The notes beneath the pieces were generated by a model. That model saw only the letters and a list, made by a program, of their open reading frames with translations. It was not told where the DNA came from and ran no database searches. Both the position numbers and the translations under genes were made by a program. 34,607 nucleotides of DNA from a virus. Shown here one piece after another: positions 26,851 to 34,560 of the stretch (position 1 is the stretch's first letter; every line of letters begins with the position of its first letter). The stretch covers positions 1-34,607 of the IMG/VR virus record IMGVR_UViG_3300025133_000358; one strand, written 5' to 3'.

Positions 26851-29151
26851 TTAGGCGATGCCGGTGGAGGCGACGATGCCACGGTGGTCGTTCTGACCGA
26901 TGCCGACGTCGTGACGACCTTTGGTCTTAAATCCATCGTCACAGAACTCGGTCTTGCGCTCGAGGTACGGGTTTTCGTTGCCGTTGAGAAAGGCGGCGAC
27001 GATAACCGGGATCACCATGGGATTGGTGAACATGTACATGGCGGTGGCGGAGTTGCCGGTGATGGTGGTGTCTTCGAGGTAGGGTTCGATGACGGGGGTG
27101 AGACCACGGAGGGCGCGGTTTGGCTCTTGGGCCATATCCACCTTGCTGGTGTCGCTGATGGCTTCGAGGACGTAGTCTTCTGCGGTGGGACCAGCAAGGA
27201 CGATGGAGGGCACGACGTTGAGGATCTCGCCCTTCTGGCCGGTCTGGACGCGCATGGTCTTCTTCATGGCGTTGAGCCCAGCTTTGGCCTTTTCGGTGGT
27301 GGTGGGGTCGTAGGCGGTGCCTTCGACGAGGTTGGCATTCTCGGTGCTGGTGAGGGCGTTGCTGTTGTAGGCGGTGTTGGCGTTGGCCAGCAGCTTGATA
27401 ACAGCGAGACGGTTCACGGTGCGGAGTGCAGCCTGCCCCAGGAGGAAGGCGACGCGAGCGAATGCGTTGAGGTCGTCGTTGATGATGGCTTGGCGAGTGA
27501 AGGAGACAATGTTGCCGTAGGTCTTCGCCTGGACGGTCTCTTTCTGCTCACTGAGCGTGTACTCGTTGAAGTCATCGCCTTCTGGCACTTCTTCGAGGAT
27601 GGACAGGTTGGACAGGCCCAAGATGGACTTGGACTTGAAGTCTGGCACATCGTCGATGTAGCACCACTGGCGGTAGGTGGCTTCGGACTCGTTGTAGCCG
27701 GCTACCAGGAGTTTGTTGGCGATGTTCTCCAGGATGCTCGGGAAGTCGCTGGTGGTCTGGCCTGGGAGGGCGCGGCCACCGGGTAGGCGGCTGGTGAAGG
27801 CGGCGCCGACGAGCTCGAGGTTGTTGAGACCACGGAGGTCTGCTTCGCCGACGCCAGCGCTGCGGAGGCAGGCGGAGGCGATGGCGGAGAGGCTGAGACG
27901 ACCGACGGTGCGACCACGCTGGTACTCTTCGTCGCTACCAAAGGTGCCAGTCTGGCTGGTGGTGGCGCGCACGATGAGTGAGGCTTCGAGGTTGGCTCGG
28001 GCTTGGTCACGCTCGTCCATGCCCATGGTGATGTGGGTGCGGCCGAGGTTCTGCTGTCCTTCGCCGCTGGCGATGAAGTCGAGAACTTGGGCGCGGGCTG
28101 CGTCGGGGGTGACGTCGGCGTTGGCGAGGGCAGCATCGAGGAGTTGCTGCCCAGTGCGGGTCTGGGCGGGTGCGCCTTCGACCTGGACGGTGCCGGTGCG
28201 AGCGAGGAAGGTGCCATAGATGCCACGGAGGGCGAGGCAGCGTGCTGCTTCTTGGCGGCGACCTTCGTCGCGGAGTGCGGCGCGGGCGTCGTCATCGATG
28301 CCGGGAGCGGGAGCGGGCGGCGGGTCGAGGACGGCGGTGGTGGCACCTGGGTTCATGGTGCGAATGAGGGCGAGAGCGTCTGCTTGCTCCATGCCTTCAA
28401 ACTGGGCGGCGAGGCGCGTGGCGTCGTCGGCGCTGAAACCTCGGGAGAGGAGGGCGAATTCGAAAGGGTTCATAAGGACGGTCCTTGTGGGCGTGGGGGG
28501 TGGTGGTGGTGGTGGTGGTGTGTATGCTGCGGAGCGGGTGCCTGCGTTGGCGTCTGCTCCGATCGGTACGAGGGAGCCTTCTACGGCGGTCCAGTCGGTG
28601 ACGACCTTCAACTGGCGGGAACTGTCATCGGCGCAGGTGTACGAGACACCTTCGATGACGGCAGTGGTGCCAGGGTCTAGGTAGGTGGCGGCGTGGACGT
28701 GGTAGCCGACGGAGATGTCACGGATGTGTCCTTCGGCGGCTTTGGTGAAGATGTTTTGCTCGACGGAGCTGAATACGGCCAAACCGTTAAACTCGGAGCC
28801 TTCGACGCGGAGGTTGTCCCAGGAACCTAGGACGTCGCCGCAGCGGAACTGATGATGGGTGTCGAGGAGTGCCATGCCCTGCTGGAGGGTGTCGCGGCGG
28901 AGTCCCGGCATGGTGAGGACTTCGTCTACTTCTTCCCAGTTGCGATAGTCGAACATGCGGACGGGGCTGTCGGTGGCGATGGTGGCCTCGATGGTGCGTG
29001 CCTCGAGATCGACGGTGTCGGGGGTGAAGCGGACGGCGAGGTTGCCGGGGATGGGGTCGGCGCGCTCTGCTATGGCGGCGCGGATGGTGGCCTCGTCGGC
29101 ATCTGGGAGGGCGAGGAATGAGCGAAGGGTGGCGAGGATGTGGGGAGGCAT
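26851..29151 (-). CDS. prohead protease–major capsid fusion protein, 766 aa
   Basis: The ATG at 29151, five bases after the portal stop, gives 766 residues. Residues 1–205 are an HK97/U35-type prohead protease: LTMPGLRRDTLQQGMALLDT then His99/His100 in THHQF, and Ser147 in RDISVGYHV as probable nucleophile. An eight-proline run (212–219) links it to residues 227–766. There, about 230–400 resemble a scaffold/delta region (LIRTMNPGATT, ADVTPDAARAQVLDFIASGE), and from about 400 a capsid shell follows (TVGRLSLSAIASACLRSAG, ILGLSNLSILEEVPEGDDFN, GNIVSFTRQAIINDDLNAFA). Such protease–capsid fusions are known in phages. The protease would free itself and the shell by cutting. An internal start at 28473 could also make the shell alone. 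Confidence 0.85.
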   Translation of the reverse strand: MPPHILATLRSFLALPDADEATIRAAIAERADPIPGNLAVRFTPDTVDLEARTIEATIATDSPVRMFDYRNWEEVDEVLTMPGLRRDTLQQGMALLDTHHQFRCGDVLGSWDNLRVEGSEFNGLAVFSSVEQNIFTKAAEGHIRDISVGYHVHAATYLDPGTTAVIEGVSYTCADDSSRQLKVVTDWTAVEGSLVPIGADANAGTRSAAYTPPPPPPPPTPTRTVLMNPFEFALLSRGFSADDATRLAAQFEGMEQADALALIRTMNPGATTAVLDPPPAPAPGIDDDARAALRDEGRRQEAARCLALRGIYGTFLARTGTVQVEGAPAQTRTGQQLLDAALANADVTPDAARAQVLDFIASGEGQQNLGRTHITMGMDERDQARANLEASLIVRATTSQTGTFGSDEEYQRGRTVGRLSLSAIASACLRSAGVGEADLRGLNNLELVGAAFTSRLPGGRALPGQTTSDFPSILENIANKLLVAGYNESEATYRQWCYIDDVPDFKSKSILGLSNLSILEEVPEGDDFNEYTLSEQKETVQAKTYGNIVSFTRQAIINDDLNAFARVAFLLGQAALRTVNRLAVIKLLANANTAYNSNALTSTENANLVEGTAYDPTTTEKAKAGLNAMKKTMRVQTGQKGEILNVVPSIVLAGPTAEDYVLEAISDTSKVDMAQEPNRALRGLTPVIEPYLEDTTITGNSATAMYMFTNPMVIPVIVAAFLNGNENPYLERKTEFCDDGFKTKGRHDVGIGQNDHRGIVASTGIA
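28471..28486 (-). promoter_or_regulatory. internal ribosome binding site and ATG before the scaffold/capsid part
   Basis: On the minus strand AAGGAC (28486–28481) stands seven bases before an in-frame ATG (28473) that is Met227 of the fusion, right after the polyproline linker. Starting here would give a 540-residue scaffold–capsid protein without protease, comparable in logic to nested head genes such as lambda C and Nu3. Confidence 0.5.
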
Positions 29152-29156
29152 GGCGG

Positions 29157-30704
29157 CTATTCCTGGGCTGCGGCAGGTGGCTCGGGGATGGTGAGTAGTC
29201 CCTCGTAGAGCGAGATGTCTGGGTTGAGGAGGCGGGCGAACTGGATGGACTCGTTGATTCGCCGGAGAAGGTCGCGGTAGTCCATGCCACGACGGGCGGC
29301 TTCGTCTGGCAGGGAGGTGAGGCCAGCTCCCATGGCGGTGGTGATGGCGTTGACCTCTTGCATGGGGTTGACGCCCCAGTCGCGGTGTGGTTGGGAGTAG
29401 TTCGCGGAGTAGGGGTTGGCTTTTTTGGGGACGGCGGGGATGGTGCCCCAGGCGCTGGCGATGTCGATGTAGTCGCGGTGGAGGGGCGCCTCGCACTTGC
29501 GGGTGTAGAAGTCGTTGATGGTGTAGATGCGCTTCCAGGTGCGGTTCTCACCGAGTCTTGCGCTGGCGAAGTTGGCCTGGGAGTAGTCGCCAGAGACCCA
29601 CTCGTAGGAGACGCCAAGACCGACGGCGATGCTGCGCAGAACAAGCCGGGTGAGGTCGTCGAGGTCGGTGGAGGGACTTGGGGTGAATGGGGTGACGTTG
29701 CCGGTGCCGACGTCGTGGATCATACCGGGCTGGATGGCGGAGAGTCGGTTGCCGTCGGCATCTGTGGCATCGGCACCAGTGGGGTGGGCAACGCCTGGGG
29801 TGCTGGCACCGAATCCGATGTTGTTGGGGTTTTTGTGTACGAGTACGGCGATGGCGGACTGGATGCGGCGGGCGATGAGGGAGTACTCGATGATATCTTC
29901 GAGTTCGTCGACATGTGCCATGATGGGCGCGAGCCAGGTGATGCCGCGCTGCTGCCCAGGTCGGTCGGTGCGGTAGGTGTGTATGATGTCGGCGGCGGGC
30001 ACGCGGGTGGTGCGGAGGGCATAGGAGTTGTCGGCGATGTGGTAGGCGACGATCTCGCGGTCTGGGTTGTACTCGATGCCTTGCTCGATGAGGTTGCCAC
30101 GGTTGGGGGTGCCGGTGATGCCTTCGAGTTGGGCGGGGTCGATGGGTTCGTAGGCGAGGGGCAGGTGGCGGGAGGGGTCACGCAGGAAGCGGCGGTGGAC
30201 GATGTCTTCGCCATGGATGACGAGGTTGCGCAGGCGGAGGGTCTGAGCCTCGATGTGGTCCATGCGGGAGGCACCAGTGTGCCAGGCGCGCTCGAGCCAG
30301 CGGGACTTGTCGTCTTCGACTGCGGAGTTTGAACTCTCGCGGTTTGCCTGTGCGTCGGCGTCGTCTGGCCTGGCGGATGGGTTGTACCTTATTTCGCAGT
30401 TTGTGCGGATGCCGCCGGCACCGATTGTGTGGTCGGTGATGGCGGTGATGGCACCGGAGACCTGTGCCTGGTTCTGGGAGATGTCTATGGCGCGGGCGCG
30501 GGTGCTGCGACCGTCTGCCGCGAAGACTTCGCCGGTGGTGGGGACGTTGCGATAGAAGCGGCCTTTTTTGCCTCGGGGACTGGAGGCTTTGAGGTAGGCG
30601 CGCTGTGCTTCGCGTGCTGCCATGCGCTGAAGTCCGAGGGCTGGGAAAAAGTAGGACACGGCGCGGTCGAGGACGGTGGGCTTGATGGGGACATGGGTAG
30701 GCAT
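29157..30704 (-). CDS. portal protein, lambda family (gpB-like)
   Basis: The 515-residue product is the right length for a lambda-type portal. It begins MPTHVPIKPTVLDRAVSYFF and shows family-like segments: RARAIDISQNQAQVSGAITA (N-terminal), the DIIHTYRTDRPGQQRGITWL block near 225–245, SYEWVSGDYSQANFASARLG (wing/stem), RKCEAPLHRDYIDIASAWG, and a C-terminal DWGVNPMQEVNAITTAMGAG. Twelve copies form the ring through which DNA enters. The start is one base after the stop of the gpW-like gene, and terminase genes lie upstream, the standard order. The C-terminal tail is Pro/Ala-rich and may be trimmed. Confidence 0.9.
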   Translation of the reverse strand: MPTHVPIKPTVLDRAVSYFFPALGLQRMAAREAQRAYLKASSPRGKKGRFYRNVPTTGEVFAADGRSTRARAIDISQNQAQVSGAITAITDHTIGAGGIRTNCEIRYNPSARPDDADAQANRESSNSAVEDDKSRWLERAWHTGASRMDHIEAQTLRLRNLVIHGEDIVHRRFLRDPSRHLPLAYEPIDPAQLEGITGTPNRGNLIEQGIEYNPDREIVAYHIADNSYALRTTRVPAADIIHTYRTDRPGQQRGITWLAPIMAHVDELEDIIEYSLIARRIQSAIAVLVHKNPNNIGFGASTPGVAHPTGADATDADGNRLSAIQPGMIHDVGTGNVTPFTPSPSTDLDDLTRLVLRSIAVGLGVSYEWVSGDYSQANFASARLGENRTWKRIYTINDFYTRKCEAPLHRDYIDIASAWGTIPAVPKKANPYSANYSQPHRDWGVNPMQEVNAITTAMGAGLTSLPDEAARRGMDYRDLLRRINESIQFARLLNPDISLYEGLLTIPEPPAAAQE

Positions 30705-30705
30705 G

Positions 30706-30966
30706 CTAGTAGCTGTAGCCGATGGTGGTTGCCCCGGTGGCCTGGCTGGAGGCGGCGTTGATCTCTGCGGTGAGGTTGCGACGCTCGGAACGCAGCTTGG
30801 AGATTTGGGCGTTTAGGGCGTCGATGTCCTGGTTGGTGTGGCTCATGGCACCAAAGGCTTCGGAGTGGCTTTTGGCGTCTGCGGCATCGGCGAGGGCGGC
30901 GCGGAGGGCGGCGAGGTCGGTGTCGATCTCAGCGAGGTCTGCTTGGAGGCGGTCGAGATGGGTCAT
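30706..30966 (-). CDS. gpW-like head–tail joining protein, 86 aa
   Basis: A short, almost wholly helical protein: LDRLQADLAEIDTDLAALRA, then ALNAQISKLRSERRNLTAEI, ending ATTIGYSY. It occupies the gpW place directly before the portal. The heptad pattern gives a strong coiled-coil prediction. Many phages carry such a protein annotated as gpW or phage head-tail joining protein. It is not preceded by a strong Shine–Dalgarno, and 102 non-coding bases separate it from the upstream gene. Confidence 0.6.
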   Translation of the reverse strand: MTHLDRLQADLAEIDTDLAALRAALADAADAKSHSEAFGAMSHTNQDIDALNAQISKLRSERRNLTAEINAASSQATGATTIGYSY

Positions 30967-31068
30967 GGCTTAATGTGGTGGGGGATTGTGCATGCATGCA
31001 AGGAATAAATGGGAAAAAAGTGTCCATATGATGTAGTGTATGGCAGGATGGGCGAATGTACTACAGTG

Positions 31069-31419
31069 TCACTTCTTCTTGGGCGCGCTCTTAGTCTTGG
31101 TGTACTCGGCGGTGCGGTAGTGGGCACCGCAGTCGTGACAGTGGCGGTAGCGCTCGACGGTGGTGGCGGTGCGGCGGGTGCCGTTGGTGGTGACGCGGGT
31201 GCCGGCGCAGTAGTGGCAGGCGTCTGCGTGGGTGTGGCGGGGGATGGGGGTGCCCTCTGGGAGCTTGTTGGGGAGGGCGGTGGACCAGTGGCGACCGCAG
31301 GCGGTGCAGGTGTGCTGGCGGGTGGTGAGCTTGGTCTGGACGCGGGAGACGGAGACGCGGGTGTCGGTGCCGGCGCAGGAGGGGCAGGGGGGGATGAGGT
31401 AGATGTCTTCAGTTTTCAT
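31069..31419 (-). CDS. double zinc-ribbon protein, 116 aa
   Basis: Four CxxC knuckles form two zinc ribbons in tandem: Cys12/15 with Cys38/41, and Cys68/71 with Cys94/97 (CPSC, CTAC, CHYC, CHDC), each followed by aromatic or basic residues (GRHWSTALP, GAHYRTAEYT). The tail is Lys-rich (KTKSAPKKK). This resembles transposase/transcription-factor zinc ribbons that bind nucleic acids. Located between the terminase and the portal it may assist packaging, bind the motor or act in late transcription; none is proven. Its ATG overlaps the stop of the short upstream frame (ATGA). Confidence 0.7.
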   Translation of the reverse strand: MKTEDIYLIPPCPSCAGTDTRVSVSRVQTKLTTRQHTCTACGRHWSTALPNKLPEGTPIPRHTHADACHYCAGTRVTTNGTRRTATTVERYRHCHDCGAHYRTAEYTKTKSAPKKK

Positions 31420-31564
31420 GGTGGGGACTCTTGTATGGTGTCGGGGAGTAGGTGGTGGTGTTCCTGGAGGGCGGTGCGGAGTTCCTCGATGGCGAGGCTG
31501 TCGCCGATGATATCGGACAGGACGCCGCGGTCCTGCCCGTGGTTTCTATGACTCGCTCGCTCAT
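31416..31564 (-). CDS. short gene between TerL and zinc-ribbon gene, apparently frameshifted or recoded
   Basis: The ATG at 31564 overlaps the TerL stop (ATGA) and starts MSERVIETT, but that frame continues as low-complexity Ser/Pro/Thr sequence to 31409. The −1 frame instead reads QDRGVLSDIIGDSLAIEELR and so on, plausible helical protein, and ends at 31416 with an ATGA overlap with the next gene. Joining MSERVIETTG to the −1 frame would give about 49 residues coupled at both ends. The −1 frame has no usual start codon of its own downstream of 31564. So either a base is missing in the sequence, or a −1 recoding occurs near 31540, or the 51-aa zero-frame product is the real one. Confidence 0.4.
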
Positions 31565-33510
31565 AGTGTCTCTCCGGTTTGGGGGTTGATCTGCTCGCCA
31601 GTGTAGGGGTTGAACATGGGCTGCGGCGCTGCCGGCGCGGGGTCGTTTGCGGGTTTGAGTGCGTGGACCTGGAAGACGAAGGCGGCGACGAGTTGGTAGA
31701 CTTCGCAGTCCCAAGCATGGTTGGCATGGACGGTGACCCATTCCTCCTTGTAGGCGCGGGAGTCCTTGATGGCGACGCGCCGCTTGACGTCGCCGCGCAT
31801 CTGGTGGCAAAATCCGGCGGAGATGCCTTCTTCGAGGTGCCAGGCGCCTGGGGAGTCCTGAGTGACGCGGAGGCGCTGGAGCATGCCATCGCGCCAGCGG
31901 TCTTGGTGGTAGACGACGAGCTGCACGGCGGTGGGGACGGACAGGCCCATGGCGGGGTCGGCGGGGGCGATCTGCTGGGAGAGGTGGATCATGTCTTTGA
32001 TTGCCTGGGATCCCTTGATGGGGTAGGCGCGACCGGGATAGCGGGCGCAGAATGTGTAGACTTTTTTGGTGTCGTAGCCGGAGTCGATGATGGCCCAGCG
32101 GATCGTCCAGTGGCGCCCGTGGCGGTCGAGGTAGACCTTTGCCATGAGGGCGTCGAGGGTGCCGTAGTCTGGCAGGCACTGCCCCTCTTCGATGCCCCAT
32201 GAGGTGTTGTCTGCTGCCCATGCGCGCACGCGATAGCGGTAATGACTGTCCATGATGTCTGTGGTGAGGATGAGGGCGACGGTGCCATCGGGGACGATGC
32301 CTTGCTGCTGGCCAGGTAGGACGTGGGCGCGGATGGACTCGTCGTCGAGTCCAGGGAGGGTCTCGATGTAGGGGCAGGCGAGGTCGTTGTTGACGAAGTC
32401 GCGGCGTTTGTTGGGGTCGGCGTAGGACTCGAGCCAGCGGAGGACGACTTCGCAGAGACGGTTCCACGATGCGGCCCAGGAGACGATGTGGGATCCGTAG
32501 CGGGCACGGTCTGGGTAGGTGGGGATCCAGCCGGTGACACGGGGGACGCCGGATGCTTCATCGGCAATGGACTCGGCGGTGGCACCGGCGACGGCGTCGT
32601 TGACCTGGGTGTCGTTCCAGTGGGTGCCGCAGTGCTGGCACTCGTAGTAGGCGGAGGCGGCGGTGTCTTCTTTGGTGGATCCAGAGTGCGCTGCCCACTT
32701 GACGCCACCACGGGGCGGGCAGGGGGTGCCTGGCTCGCCGGTCTCGGTGTTGTCTGGGTTGAAGACCTTCCAGTCGATCGGGCCAAAAAACATGATCTGC
32801 GGTTCCTTGCATGCATGGCATCGGACATGGAAGCGGTCCTGCGAGGACTTCTCGAATTCAGTCCACCCTGGTTTGTCGGCGGTGAGGGGGGTGGTGCAGG
32901 CGTAGATGCGGGAGAACTGGCCAAAGGCGCCGGTGCGGCGGCGGGCGAGGGAGACGGAGTCGGCGTCTTGTTTGCGGGAGCCGGCGTGCTTGGCGATCTC
33001 GTCGAGGTTGAGGTATTTGATGGACTCGGCAGCGAGGACGGAGGGGGAGCCTGACCATGCCATAAGGTAGGTGCAGGAGCGCAGCATGAACTGGAATTTG
33101 GTGAGGTCGTCGGCGCGCCCTGTGAGTTGATGGGGGAGGCAGTCCTCGATTAGGGGGCGAAGGTGCTTCTTGGAGCGGCGCTCGCAGACTTCCTTGTCTG
33201 GATAGACGACCATGCCGGGACCGGGGGCGCACTCGATGCACCATGCCATAATGATCTGGAGCTGGATGGTTTTGCCTACTTGTGTCGGCCAGATGAGGAT
33301 CAGCTCCTGGACGCGGCGATAGGCCCAAAGGGGGGAGCGCGGGCCGATCATGTAGGGGCTTCGATGGAATCGGATAGGACCGGGGTAGGGGGAGACACGG
33401 ACGGTGAGCTTGACGTTGGCCTCTGCCCACTCCCAGATCTCCTGGTCGGGCTGCGGGGTCATCACGGAGATGGCACCGGCGAGGAGGGTGTAGGCAAGGG
33501 GCGCGCTCAC
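31561..33510 (-). CDS. terminase large subunit, GpA family
   Basis: ATP-driven packaging motor and headful or cos-type endonuclease. A GTG at 33510 overlaps the stop of the small terminase (GTGA), giving 649 residues, close to lambda A (641). Motifs: ATPase Walker-A-like PTQVGKT (75–81), Walker-B-like YLNLDE (166–171), coupling CTTP (205–208); a zinc knuckle pair CHAC (231–234) and CQHC (291–294); nuclease acids in ILTTDIMDSHYRY, WAIIDSGYDTKKVY and AWDCEVYQLVA. These match GpA-type terminases. The nuclease residues appear intact. It couples by ATGA to the short following frame. The C-terminus is Pro/Gln-rich. Confidence 0.9.
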   Translation of the reverse strand: MSAPLAYTLLAGAISVMTPQPDQEIWEWAEANVKLTVRVSPYPGPIRFHRSPYMIGPRSPLWAYRRVQELILIWPTQVGKTIQLQIIMAWCIECAPGPGMVVYPDKEVCERRSKKHLRPLIEDCLPHQLTGRADDLTKFQFMLRSCTYLMAWSGSPSVLAAESIKYLNLDEIAKHAGSRKQDADSVSLARRRTGAFGQFSRIYACTTPLTADKPGWTEFEKSSQDRFHVRCHACKEPQIMFFGPIDWKVFNPDNTETGEPGTPCPPRGGVKWAAHSGSTKEDTAASAYYECQHCGTHWNDTQVNDAVAGATAESIADEASGVPRVTGWIPTYPDRARYGSHIVSWAASWNRLCEVVLRWLESYADPNKRRDFVNNDLACPYIETLPGLDDESIRAHVLPGQQQGIVPDGTVALILTTDIMDSHYRYRVRAWAADNTSWGIEEGQCLPDYGTLDALMAKVYLDRHGRHWTIRWAIIDSGYDTKKVYTFCARYPGRAYPIKGSQAIKDMIHLSQQIAPADPAMGLSVPTAVQLVVYHQDRWRDGMLQRLRVTQDSPGAWHLEEGISAGFCHQMRGDVKRRVAIKDSRAYKEEWVTVHANHAWDCEVYQLVAAFVFQVHALKPANDPAPAAPQPMFNPYTGEQINPQTGETL

Positions 33511-34187
33511 TTGTCGAACTTCGCAATGATTTCGTTGATCTCGTTGACCAGGAGCTGGCGCTGGTCGCCGATCTCGCGGTCGATCACGACGACGATCTCG
33601 GGGGCGGTGCGACCTACGCATTGCTCGGCAACTGAGGTGCCAACGCGGTCCAGGGAGTTGGCGAATGCGGTCGCAGCCTCGGTGATGATGGGGGAGATGT
33701 CGTGAATGTCGACGAAGCGGCCGCGGGCTTTCATAATAGCCGGCAGGCGCTCGGCGACGGCGGTGCGGATCTTGCAGGTGTCCTGCCAGGCTTTGTGCCA
33801 GGACAGGTAGCTGGCGGGGTCGTCCTTGGTCATGGCGACCAGCATCTTCGCGTGGATTGCCTGCTCCTCTTTGGAGAGGCGGTCGCGCATCGAGGTTATC
33901 TCGTCGGCACTCAGGGTGTGGAGGGGGACTGGAGGGATGTCGCCAGTGGTGTCTGGCGGGTCATCGATGACTGCGATGGCAACGGTGCGCGATCCCCCGC
34001 GGATGTTCTGGGCCACCCATCGGCGGACGTCATCGATGTCCCAGAGGTCTGCTGGGCGCCCGCGTCCACGACGTTGTCCTGCCGGCACCAGCCCCGCCTT
34101 CTTCCAGGCGATGACTGCGCGGCGCTCGACATCGAGAGCTTCGCAGAGTTCTCTAGTCGTTAGTTGGGAGTTTTCCGGTCGAGGCAT
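33507..34187 (-). CDS. terminase small subunit, Nu1-like
   Basis: DNA-recognition subunit of the packaging machine. The ATG at 34187 (MPRPENSQLTTRELCEALDV) was chosen over a longer frame that is only a shadow of the upstream gene. Residues 9–55 form a winged helix-turn-helix like lambda Nu1 (LTTRELCEALDVERRAVIAW then KKAGLVPAG and a RGRGRPADLW wing). Helical residues follow (ADEITSMRDRLSKEEQAIHA, AVAERLPAIMKARGRFVDIH), with a C-terminal helix for contact with the large subunit. The stop overlaps the TerL GTG. At 226 residues it is a little longer than Nu1 (181). Confidence 0.75.
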   Translation of the reverse strand: MPRPENSQLTTRELCEALDVERRAVIAWKKAGLVPAGQRRGRGRPADLWDIDDVRRWVAQNIRGGSRTVAIAVIDDPPDTTGDIPPVPLHTLSADEITSMRDRLSKEEQAIHAKMLVAMTKDDPASYLSWHKAWQDTCKIRTAVAERLPAIMKARGRFVDIHDISPIITEAATAFANSLDRVGTSVAEQCVGRTAPEIVVVIDREIGDQRQLLVNEINEIIAKFDK

Positions 34188-34506
34188 AGTGGGATAGCAG
34201 TTGTGCCCATTGTTTGGCTCCGACGCGGTCCAGTTCGATTCGACCGTCGACAGAGGTGAGATGCAGGAGGCGGCGGCGCAGTGCCACGCTGGCCTGCTTG
34301 CCGGCGTGGTCCTTGCAGAGGCATAGATTGCCCTTGCGGGACCACCCAGCGGGCAAGCCACTGTCGTGCTGCGTGAGACGAGTGATCTCAGACTCGGGGA
34401 TGCGCCCGTCGCCCGTTTGCGTGATCCTGCCGTCACGCAGCCAGTTGGTGATGGTGCGACGGTCCACCCCCAGTTTTTCAGCCGCTTCAGATTTTCTGTA
34501 GTTCAT
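34153..34506 (-). CDS. first late gene: helix-turn-helix protein of 117 aa
   Basis: The ATG at 34506 has GAGGAG at good distance; ATG at 34509 and GTG at 34518 are alternatives. Residues 1–45 (MNYRKSEAAEKLGVDRRTIT, NWLRDGRITQTGDGRIPESE) are a compact Xis/MerR-like winged helix. About 60 further residues include CLC and basic segments (WSRKGNLCLCKDHAGK, ALRRRLLHL). It precedes and overlaps the small-terminase gene by 35 bases. It could be a second DNA-recognition factor for packaging or a regulator of the late operon that it opens; the promoter-like element lies just upstream. No family recognised beyond the HTH. Confidence 0.6.
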   Translation of the reverse strand: MNYRKSEAAEKLGVDRRTITNWLRDGRITQTGDGRIPESEITRLTQHDSGLPAGWSRKGNLCLCKDHAGKQASVALRRRLLHLTSVDGRIELDRVGAKQWAQLLSHYASTGKLPTND

Positions 34507-34521
34507 CATGCTCCTCACATT

Positions 34522-34560
34522 ATTTCCCGTTTTTTCCCAAGCAAAGTGTAATGTCGTGAT
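34522..34560 (-). promoter_or_regulatory. late promoter-like element before the first late gene
   Basis: On the minus strand: GACATTACACTTTGCT, then TGGGAAAAAACGGGAAA, ending 16 bases before the first ATG (34506). The same pattern, with few changes, occurs at 9473–9510. ATTACAC may be the −10 region. A symmetric TTGAAA-T-TTTCAA lies upstream at 34567–34579 and could bind a regulator. No good −35 is seen. Confidence 0.5.

Noticed and set aside
31010-31019. Third TGGGAAAAAA, on the plus strand before the gpW-like gene
   Set aside because: Only the core ten bases match, orientation is opposite, and the ATTAYAC and second GGGAAA parts are missing; probably chance.
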